NCBI RefSeq assembly: GCF_017876755.1
Contig: NZ_JAGIOO010000001.1
Coordinates: forward strand, 6,433,786-6,497,785
Direction of reading: 5' to 3'
Length of the DNA: 64,000 nucleotides
Source: Crossiella equi
GTDB taxonomy: Bacteria > Actinomycetota > Actinomycetes > Mycobacteriales > Pseudonocardiaceae
The notes under the pieces were generated by a model, which was not told the DNA's origin, ran no database searches, and worked only from the letters and a program-made list of their open reading frames with translations. How positions within the stretch are numbered: position 1 is the stretch's first letter; the number at the start of each line of letters is the position of its first letter. This document shows, one piece after another, positions 47,574-54,526 of this stretch. The translations under genes were made by a program, and so were the position numbers.

Positions 47574-48728
47574 ATGGCTGAGCAGGTGCGGATCGCGCGG
47601 CTGTGGGACAACGACAGTCCCCGCGTGTCCCGGCGCAGCATGCTGCGCTCGATGGCGTTCTTCGCGGTGGCCGCGCAGGGCCTGTCCGCGTGCGGCATCG
47701 GCGAGGCGCCCACCGCCCCGGGCGGTTCCACGGCGCCCACCGACGTCAAGGCGAGCAACGCCAAGGACGAGCCGAGGCTGAACTTCTACAACTGGACCGA
47801 CTACATCGCCCCGGAGACGTTGCCCGGGTTCGAGGCCGAGTCCGGCATCAAGGTCACCTACGACAACTTCAGCTCCAACGACGAGATGGAGGCCAAGATC
47901 GCCTCCGGCGCCGCGGGCTACGACCTCGTGGTGCCCAGCGACAACTTCCTCCGCCGGTTCCTGCGCGCCGGGCTGGTCCAGCCGCTGGACCACAGCCTGC
48001 TGCCGAACCTCGCGAACCTGGACAAGCGGTTCGTCGAGGCCGAGTACGACGCGGGCAACCGCTACTCGGTGCCGTGGGCCTGGGGCACCACCGGCCTGGC
48101 GTACTCGAAGAAGGCACTCGGCACGGTCACCGGGTTCAGCGCGTTCGACCACCCGGCGGTCAAGGGCCGCAGCTCGATCCTGGACGAGGCCCGCGACGGC
48201 ATGTCCCTGGGCCTGCTCGCCCTCGGCCACGACCCCAACACCACCGATGCCCGGCAGATCGACGACGCGGTGAAGTACCTGCTGGGCCTGAAGAAGAAGA
48301 TCGGCCAGATCACCTCGGACGTGATCGAGCCGCTCACCTCCGGCCAGACCGTGCTCGCCCAGGTCTACTCCGGCGACGCCTTCCAGGCTCGTGACAAGAG
48401 CGAGGACATCGCCTACGCCATCCCGAGCGAGGGTGGACTGTCCTATGTGGACCTGCTGTGCGTGCCGAAGAGCGCCCCGCACGCGGCCAACGCGCACAAG
48501 TTCGTCAACTACATCCTCGGCGCCGAGGCGGGCGCGAAGCTGGCCAACGCGGTCCGCTACGGCAGTCCGAACGCCGCGGCCAAGCCGATGATCGACAAGG
48601 AGCTGCTGGACGACCCGCTGGTCTACCCCTCCCCGGAGGCGCTGGCCAAGCTGCCGTTCACCAAGGACCTGGACCGCGAGGTCGAGGCCCGCTACGCCGA
48701 CGCGTGGACCAAGGTGAAGACGGGGTGA
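47574..48728 (+). CDS. potD: ABC transporter substrate-binding lipoprotein, spermidine/putrescine type
   Basis: 384 residues, 2 bp after potA. The signal has twin arginines (SRRSMLRSM) and the lipobox LSAC with Cys40, so it may travel by the Tat route. LNFYNWTDYIAPETLPGFEA, YDLVVPSDNFLRRFLRAGLV, PWAWGTTGLAYSKKALG and YVDLLCVPKSAPHAANAHKF are standard for PotD-type binding proteins. The stop and the next start overlap by 1 bp (TGATG). Confidence 0.93.
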   Translation: MAEQVRIARLWDNDSPRVSRRSMLRSMAFFAVAAQGLSACGIGEAPTAPGGSTAPTDVKASNAKDEPRLNFYNWTDYIAPETLPGFEAESGIKVTYDNFSSNDEMEAKIASGAAGYDLVVPSDNFLRRFLRAGLVQPLDHSLLPNLANLDKRFVEAEYDAGNRYSVPWAWGTTGLAYSKKALGTVTGFSAFDHPAVKGRSSILDEARDGMSLGLLALGHDPNTTDARQIDDAVKYLLGLKKKIGQITSDVIEPLTSGQTVLAQVYSGDAFQARDKSEDIAYAIPSEGGLSYVDLLCVPKSAPHAANAHKFVNYILGAEAGAKLANAVRYGSPNAAAKPMIDKELLDDPLVYPSPEALAKLPFTKDLDREVEARYADAWTKVKTG

Positions 48729-49561
48729 TGGCGACCCTCCGCCGCCACGCCCTGCTGACCCCGGCCGGGCTGTGGCTGGCGATCTTCCTGCTGGCCCCGC
48801 TGGCGCTGGTGGTGCAGTACAGCTTCGCCACCCGGGACACCGGCGTCACGCACGTCGTGCTGCCGTGGACCACCCAGGCCTACCGCAGCGCGCTGGACCC
48901 GGCGTTCCTGCCGATCTTCGGCCGCACCCTGCTCTACGCGTTGGCCACCACGCTGGTGTGCCTGCTGCTGGGCTTCCCGCTGGCCTGGTTCATCGCCCGG
49001 CACGGCGGCCGGTGGCGCACCGCGCTGCTGGCCGCGGTGCTGGTGCCGTTCTGGTCCTCCTACCTGGCGCGCATCTACGCGTGGAAGGCGCTGCTGGACG
49101 CGGACGGTCTGGTCAACCAGGTGCTCGGCGTGGTCGGGCTGGACGTCGAGGGCGGGTTCCTGCTCACCGACGGCGCGGTGGTGCTCGGGCTGAGCTACGG
49201 GTTCCTGCCGTTCATGGTGCTGCCGCTGTACGTGGCGTGCGAACGGTTCGACCACCGGCTCGCCGAGGCCAGCTACGACCTCGGGCACGGGCGGTTGTCC
49301 ACGTTCTGGCGGGTGATCCTGCCCGGCACCGCCCCGGGCGTGCTGGCGGGCTCGCTGCTGGTGCTGGTGCCCGCCGCGGGTGACTTCGTCACGCCGAAGC
49401 TGCTGGGCGGGGTGGAGCAGTCGACGTTCGGCAGCGTGATCGACGACCAGTTCCGCAGTGGCAACAACTGGCCGCTGGGCGCGGCCATGGCGGTGCTGCT
49501 GCTGGTGCTCGTGGTGCTGGTGCTCGTGCTGCGCGGGCGGCGAGGGGAGGACGTGCTGTGA
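48728..49561 (+). CDS. potB: ABC transporter permease, PotB type
   Basis: 277 residues. Six membrane helices are visible, with the coupling-helix motif EASYDLGHGRLSTFWRVILP, then GTAPGVLAGSLLVLVPAAGD (EAA loop). It pairs with PotC. The ATG shares a base with the potD stop and the end overlaps potC by 4 bp (GTGA). Confidence 0.93.
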   Translation: MATLRRHALLTPAGLWLAIFLLAPLALVVQYSFATRDTGVTHVVLPWTTQAYRSALDPAFLPIFGRTLLYALATTLVCLLLGFPLAWFIARHGGRWRTALLAAVLVPFWSSYLARIYAWKALLDADGLVNQVLGVVGLDVEGGFLLTDGAVVLGLSYGFLPFMVLPLYVACERFDHRLAEASYDLGHGRLSTFWRVILPGTAPGVLAGSLLVLVPAAGDFVTPKLLGGVEQSTFGSVIDDQFRSGNNWPLGAAMAVLLLVLVVLVLVLRGRRGEDVL

Positions 49562-50370
49562 GGCGGCCGTGGCGGCTCGGGCTCGTGGTGGTCCTGGTCT
49601 TCCTGTTCCTGTACCTGCCGATCGGCTGGCTGGCGCTGGCCTCGTTCAACGACTCCGCGCAGGTCAGCCAGATCACGGGGTTCTCCACCCGGTGGTACGC
49701 GGCGCTGGCGGAGGACGAGCGGGTGCTCTCCGCGCTGGGCCTGACGCTGCGGCTGGCCTTCGCCAGCGCGGCGGTGTGCGTGGTACTGGGCACGCTGGCC
49801 GCGTTCGGGCTGCGCAAGGCCTTCCGCGGCCGCGGTGTGTGGACGGTGCTGCTGACGCTGCCGCTGGTGGTGCCGGAGGTCGTGATGGGCGTGAGCCTGC
49901 TGGCCTTCTGCGTGAAGCTCGCGGGCATCCCGCTCGGCTTCGGCGCACTGCTGACCGCGCACGTGGCCTTCTCGCTCAGCTTCGTCGTCGTGGTGGTGCG
50001 GGCCCGGCTGGCGGGCATGGACGCGCGCCTGGAGGAGGCCGCGGCCGATCTCGGGGCCGGGCCGTTGACCGCCTTCCGCACGGTCACCTGGCCGCTGGTC
50101 GCCCCGGCCGTGGCGGCGGGGGCGGCGTTCGCGTTCCTGCTGTCCTTCGACGACGTGGTGATCTCCAGCTACCTCGGCGACGCGGGCTCGACCACGCTGC
50201 CGGTGTTCGTCTACGGGCAGGCCAGCAAGCGTGGCATCTCGCCGGAGATCGTGGCGCTGTCCACGGCGATGGTCGCGGTCAGCGCGGTGCTGCTGCTGGC
50301 CGGGGTCGCGGCGGCGAGCTGGCGGGCCCGGAAGGCGGGGGCGAGGCTGCAGCTGGCGGTCGGCCACTGA
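49558..50370 (+). CDS. potC: ABC transporter permease, PotC type
   Basis: 270 residues from a GTG overlapping potB. Six helices and the EAA loop (EEAAADLGAGPLTAFRTVTW, then PLVAPAVAAGAAFAFLLSFD) are clear. It is the second permease of the polyamine-type importer. The operon ends here at a small repeat and a terminator. Confidence 0.93.
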   Translation: MRRPWRLGLVVVLVFLFLYLPIGWLALASFNDSAQVSQITGFSTRWYAALAEDERVLSALGLTLRLAFASAAVCVVLGTLAAFGLRKAFRGRGVWTVLLTLPLVVPEVVMGVSLLAFCVKLAGIPLGFGALLTAHVAFSLSFVVVVVRARLAGMDARLEEAAADLGAGPLTAFRTVTWPLVAPAVAAGAAFAFLLSFDDVVISSYLGDAGSTTLPVFVYGQASKRGISPEIVALSTAMVAVSAVLLLAGVAAASWRARKAGARLQLAVGH

Positions 50371-50405
50371 GGCACGGCTGGGGCCCGGTCACTGGGGCCC
50401 GGCCG

Positions 50406-50447
50406 CTGAACCGCTGCCACTGAACCGCTGCCGCTGAACCGCTGCCA
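50406..50447. repeat. Three tandem 14-bp repeats after potC
   Basis: CTGAACCGCTGCCA (50406-50419), CTGAACCGCTGCCG (50420-50433) and CTGAACCGCTGCCA (50434-50447) follow each other without gaps. A half unit GGCCGCTGAACC and the word CACTG(A/G)GGC upstream suggest slippage. It lies between the potC stop and the terminator. Confidence 0.9.
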
Positions 50448-50456
50448 CCAAAGCAC

Positions 50457-50490
50457 GGCGCCGGTGCCCCAGAGACGAGGCACCGGCGCC
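50457..50490. terminator. Bidirectional terminator between potC and the SCO6745-like gene
   Basis: A perfect 12-bp stem, GGCGCCGGTGCC (50457-50468) with 50479-50490, closes a 10-nt loop between two convergent genes. Confidence 0.85.
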
Positions 50491-50537
50491 GGTGTCACCG
50501 CACGAGGGTCGCTCGGGCGGCTGTCACTCCGCGGCTG

Positions 50538-51380
50538 TCACTTGGCGGGCTTCTTGGCGGGCACCATGCCCGCGGCCACGAACCCGGCGGACAGCGGCGC
50601 GCCGAGCTCCATCAGGCGGGCCTGGTCCGCGTCGGGCATGCGGTCGTAGGCGGGGGCGGCCATGCGGTCGGTGTTGGCCTCGACCCGGGCACGCAGCTCG
50701 CGCCCCGCGTCGGTGAGCCCGCCCTCGGCGGTGAGCAGACCACGGGTGGCGAGGTCCTCGACCGAGGCGGCCCAGGCCTCCTCGGACCACTGGCGGGTCT
50801 GGCGCAGCTTGTCCGGCGGCACCTCGCCGGAGGCACCGTGCAGCACGAGGGCCTCCAGACCGCTGACGTTCTCCTGGAGCAGCGCGGCCAGGTGTCCGTC
50901 GCCGCGGAACTCGCGCAGCAGCGTGGCCGCGTGCCACAGCTCCAGGTGCGGCTCCTCCGGCCAGGCCAGCCCGGCGTGCGCGGCGAACAGCGCCCGCCCG
51001 TGCGGCAGCTCGGAGGCGCGCTCGGCCGCACCGCGGGCCAGCTTCGCCACCTCGGCCACCGCCGGGCTGCCGAACGCCTCACCCAACCCGCGCCGCAGCC
51101 CCTCGTCGGCGGCCTCCAGCCGCGTGGCCAGGAACTGCTCCGGGCTCGCGATGTCCCACACCGCCGGGACGGTCGTGCGCACGAACTCCGGGTTGAAGTT
51201 GTAGAAGGTGGCGATCACGGTCTCCGCGCCCACCGGCCCCATCGCCGCGGCCCGGGAGCCGAAGTACCCACCCGCGTAGCCGACCCCGAGCTTCTCGAAC
51301 CGGTTCAGGGCCTCCGGCACGAAGTAGATGAAGGCGTGCACCGCTTCGAGACTGAGCCACAGCTTCCGGAACTGGCTCAC
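50538..51380 (-). CDS. SCO6745-type helical protein
   Basis: 280 residues from the GTG at 51380 with GGAGG upstream. FRKLWLSLEAVHAFIYFVPE, then ALNRFEKLGVGYAGGYFGSR, is the family start. FYNFNPEFVRTTVPAVW and ELWHAATLLREFRGDGHLAA follow, and the C-terminal third (WSEEAWAASVEDLATRGLLT) looks like a winged helix. The family is named after SCO6745 and has no known role. It ends in KKPAK. Confidence 0.8.
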   Translation of the reverse strand: MSQFRKLWLSLEAVHAFIYFVPEALNRFEKLGVGYAGGYFGSRAAAMGPVGAETVIATFYNFNPEFVRTTVPAVWDIASPEQFLATRLEAADEGLRRGLGEAFGSPAVAEVAKLARGAAERASELPHGRALFAAHAGLAWPEEPHLELWHAATLLREFRGDGHLAALLQENVSGLEALVLHGASGEVPPDKLRQTRQWSEEAWAASVEDLATRGLLTAEGGLTDAGRELRARVEANTDRMAAPAYDRMPDADQARLMELGAPLSAGFVAAGMVPAKKPAK

Positions 51381-51545
51381 CCAGCACCTCCGACTTCCCA
51401 CCCGGCACCAACCCGGCCGAGGACATTCCAACTGGTCGGTCCCGACCCTACTCGGCGCCACCCGACCCCTGGCAGCCGCTGCCATCCGCCACCGGGTTTC
51501 CGGCCCGCGCAGGCGCCACTGCCCGCCACCGGCCACTCGGTGTGC

Positions 51546-51716
51546 ATTCGCCACCGAGTGGCGTTTGCTACCCGCCCGCTTTCGCTATCCGCCCGCTTTC
51601 GCTATCCGGCCGCTTTCGCCACCGGGCTGCCCTTGCCACCCGGCCGCTTTCGCTACCTGGCTGCCTTTGCCGCCCGGCTGCCTTTGCCGCCCGGCTGCCT
51701 TCGCTGCCGGGCGGCC
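51546..51716. repeat. 17-bp minisatellite, nine to ten units
   Basis: Units resembling TTCGCTATCCGCCCGCT run from 51564 to 51716 (153 bp, nine units; two of them 18 and 16 bp), with a related 18-bp unit at 51546-51563. Adjacent units 51666-51682 and 51683-51699 are identical, and others differ by a few bases (GCT/GCC, ATC/ACC). As 17 is not a multiple of three, the array cannot encode a regular repeat peptide. It lies in the 365-bp gap after tetR and before the SCO6745-like gene, with nothing else recognisable. Confidence 0.9.
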
Positions 51717-51745
51717 CGCCCCGCGAGGCCGTCGGCGCCGGGGCC

Positions 51746-52327
51746 CTACTTCTCCCCGTCGACCTCCGCCGTGAGCCGCCGCAGCCCCGCGACCAGCTGC
51801 TCCGCCCCCGGCGCCTTGCCCGGCGCGACCATGTTCTGCAGCGTCAGCCCGGCCGCCATGGCCAGCAGCAGGGCGCCAAGCGTGTTCGCGGTCTCCTCCG
51901 GCACCTCCTCGGCCGGTACGGCCAGGAACTCCGCGGCCAGTTCCCGGCGCTGGGCGTCGTGCAGGTCGGCGAGGACGGTGAGCAGTTCCGGGCGGTGCTC
52001 GCCGACCAGGAAGGCCTCGAAGCTGGCCAGCCACAGGTGGCGGTGGGTGGTGGCGGAGGTGACGAGCTGGCGCCACGCGGCGGCCAGCCGGTCCCGCGCC
52101 GGATCCTCCGGGCGCACCGGTGACGCCAGCTCGGCCTCGGCCGTGGACTCGGTCAGCGCCTCGATGAGGGCCTGGGTCATCAGCGCTTCCTTCGAGCCGA
52201 AGTGGTAGCCGATGCTCGCCAGGTTCGTGCCGGAGGCGGCGACGATGTCGCGGGCGGTGGTGCGCGCGTAGCCGCGCTCGAACAGGCAGCGCTTGGCGCC
52301 GGCCAACAGGTCTTCGCGGTGTCCCAC
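51746..52327 (-). CDS. TetR-family transcriptional regulator
   Basis: 193 residues from the GTG at 52327. The N-terminal helix-turn-helix is GHREDLLAGAKRCLFERGYA, then TTARDIVAASGTNLASIGYH and FGSKEALM. The rest is a ligand domain of the usual length. It is divergent from an MFS exporter, with a palindromic site between them. It probably represses the exporter and itself, as is typical of such pairs. Confidence 0.9.
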   Translation of the reverse strand: MGHREDLLAGAKRCLFERGYARTTARDIVAASGTNLASIGYHFGSKEALMTQALIEALTESTAEAELASPVRPEDPARDRLAAAWRQLVTSATTHRHLWLASFEAFLVGEHRPELLTVLADLHDAQRRELAAEFLAVPAEEVPEETANTLGALLLAMAAGLTLQNMVAPGKAPGAEQLVAGLRRLTAEVDGEK

Positions 52328-52343
52328 TGGGCCATCCTAGAAT

Positions 52344-52372
52344 CTATACAAACGTATAAGACATCCGTATAG
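52344..52372. promoter_or_regulatory. Palindromic TetR operator and divergent promoters
   Basis: CTATAC (52344-52349) and GTATAG (52367-52372) form an inverted repeat, and TATAC-AAAC-GTATA (52345-52358) is a second one sharing the left arm. The exporter -10 TATAGT (52368-52373) lies inside it, 8 nt before the ATG at 52382, so the exporter may be leaderless and directly blocked by a bound repressor. This is the only clearly AT-rich site nearby. Confidence 0.7.
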
Positions 52373-52381
52373 TTCGTTTCC

Positions 52382-53920
52382 ATGACCGAGCGTGCCGGAA
52401 TGCGGCAGTGGGTGGGGCTCGCGGTGCTGGTTTTGCCCGCGTTGCTGGTGGCGATGGACCTGTCGGTGCTGCTCTTCGCGGTGCCGTTCCTCAGTGCGGA
52501 GCTGCGGCCGAGTGCCGGGCAGCTGTTGTGGATCATGGATGTGTACGGGTTCCTGCTGGCCGGACTGCTGGTCACCATGGGCACCCTGGGGGACCGGATC
52601 GGGCGGCGGAAGCTGCTGCTGGCCGGTGGCGCCCTGTTCGGCGTGGCCTCGGTGCTGGCCGCGCACGCGAGTTCACCTGAGCTGCTGATCGCCGCGCGCG
52701 TGCTGCTCGGGGTGGGCGGCGCGACGCTGGCCCCGGCCACGCTCGCGCTGATCCGCGCGCTGTTCGCCGACGAGAAGCAGCGCTCGGTCGCCATCTCGGT
52801 GTGGACGGCGGCCTTCGCGGGCGGCGCGGTGCTCGGGCCGGTGCTCGGCGGTGTGCTGCTGGAGAACTTCCACTGGGGCACCGCGTTCCTGGTCAACGTG
52901 CCCGCGATGGCGTTGCTGGTGGTGCTCGGCCCGCTCGTGCTGCCCGAGTCGCGCGACCCCGAACCCGGCCCGTTCGACCTGGTCAGCGCGCTGCTGTCGT
53001 TGCTGGCCGCGCTTCCGGTGGTGTACGGCATCAAGCAGCTGGCCGCCGACGGCCTGACCTGGCCCGCCCTGGCCGCGATCGCCGTGGGGCTCGGCTTCGG
53101 CGTGGTCTTCGTGCACCGCCAGCGCACCGCCGCGGCCCGGGGCCGGAGCCCGTTGCTGGACCTGGGCCTGTTCCGCGCGCCCGGGTTCGGCACCGCGCTG
53201 CTCGCGGCCACGCTGACGCTGTTCGCGATCGGCGGCATCACCCTGTTCACCTCGCAGTACCTGCAGACGGTGCTGGAGTACCGGCCGTTCACCGCCGCGC
53301 TGTGGGGCCTGCCGGTGTTCGCGGGCATGGCCACCGGCACCGCGCTGGCCCCGGTGCTCACCCGCGGCCGCCGCACCGGCCGGGTGATCGCGGCCGGACT
53401 GCTGGTCGGCGCGGCGGGCCTGCTCCTGCTCACCGCGGCCGGGGTCGGTCGGGACGGGCTGTGGCCGGTCGTCGGCGGCATGACGCTGACCGCGCTCGGC
53501 CTCGGCCTGGTGACCGCGCTGGCCAACGACCTGGTCCTGGCCGCCGCACCGCCGGAACGCGCCGGGGCCGCCGCCGCGCTGTCGGAGACCGGTACCGAGC
53601 TCGGCGGCGCGCTCGGCATGGCGCTGCTGGGCAGCATCGGCCTCGGCCTGGTCTACCGCCGCGAGGTGGGCGCCGCGCTGCCGCCGGAACTGCCCGAACC
53701 GGCCGCGACCGCCGCCCGGGAGACCCTCGCCGGTGCCGTCCGGGTGGCCGGGGAGCTGCCCGGCGGACAGGCGCTCGCCGAGGCCGCGCGGGCCGCGTTC
53801 GTCAGCGGCATGCAAGTGACCGTCACGGTCGCGGCGGGGATCTTGGTACTGGCCGCGCTGTTCGCCTGGAATATGCCCGATAGGGCAGTTGCCCGGCCTG
53901 ATCGGGTGAACAGCCAGTAG
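52382..53920 (+). CDS. MFS drug exporter, DHA2 (14-helix) family
   Basis: 512 residues. About 14 membrane helices are present. The family motifs are MDLSVLLFAVPFLSAELRPS, the loop LGDRIGRRKLLL after helix 2, and GGAVLGPVLGGVLL (motif C, typical of antiporters). Such exporters pump drugs or dyes against protons. The substrate is likely the ligand sensed by the divergent TetR protein. A helix-rich C-terminus ends near VNSQ. Confidence 0.9.
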   Translation: MTERAGMRQWVGLAVLVLPALLVAMDLSVLLFAVPFLSAELRPSAGQLLWIMDVYGFLLAGLLVTMGTLGDRIGRRKLLLAGGALFGVASVLAAHASSPELLIAARVLLGVGGATLAPATLALIRALFADEKQRSVAISVWTAAFAGGAVLGPVLGGVLLENFHWGTAFLVNVPAMALLVVLGPLVLPESRDPEPGPFDLVSALLSLLAALPVVYGIKQLAADGLTWPALAAIAVGLGFGVVFVHRQRTAAARGRSPLLDLGLFRAPGFGTALLAATLTLFAIGGITLFTSQYLQTVLEYRPFTAALWGLPVFAGMATGTALAPVLTRGRRTGRVIAAGLLVGAAGLLLLTAAGVGRDGLWPVVGGMTLTALGLGLVTALANDLVLAAAPPERAGAAAALSETGTELGGALGMALLGSIGLGLVYRREVGAALPPELPEPAATAARETLAGAVRVAGELPGGQALAEAARAAFVSGMQVTVTVAAGILVLAALFAWNMPDRAVARPDRVNSQ

Positions 53921-54526
53921 TGTCTGTAAAACTGGGAATCGCGCTGAACTGGCTCGCCGGGTTCGTATGCAAAACTGGCAACGCGGCTATGTGACGGTGC
54001 GTCGTCGACCGCGGCCGAGATCCATTCCGGAGCCGGAGCCCGAGTGGTTCGCCTGCCTTCTCCCCGGGCCTTGTGGAGATCGTCCGCGTGCCCGTTTCCG
54101 CCCCTGTTCAGCACCGTTCCGAGTGTCCCTGGACGGGGTATCGGTACAGCCGTCCACAGTGGCCCTGAGCAGGTCCGGTAGCTCCACAAGGATGCTCGCG
54201 CCCTGCTCCGGAGAGCGGTCTCGCGCACCACCGACCGCGAACGCGCCGGAGCAGGTCACGGGCCTGCACCCATCCTCGCCCGCCAGCCGGGTGCCGCCGA
54301 GGGGCGGGGCCGGGCCGGGTGCCGGGGTGGGGGAGCGGGGTCCGTCAAGGCGCCAATGGACGGGTGATCCAGGCCACTCCAGGCGTAGCAAAGACAACTG
54401 CTTCATTACGAAGCGTATTGCCCATTTCACCTCGTCGAGATCACTCGTAAGGTTCGTCCCGTTCAACATGCTGTCGGAGCGTCACTGCACACCTGACCCG
54501 CTCCGACGCCTGTCACGGGAGGGCAC
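53921..54526. other. 606-bp gap upstream of the M6 protease gene
   Basis: No gene is supported. Two AAAACTGG words lie at 53937-53944 and 53971-53978. A palindrome CTTC-ATTAC-GAAG (54401-54413) and a weak promoter pair TTTCAC (54425-54430), 17 nt, TAAGGT (54448-54453) precede the GTG at 54527. AT content rises locally near 54390-54460, as in a regulatory region. Confidence 0.45.
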
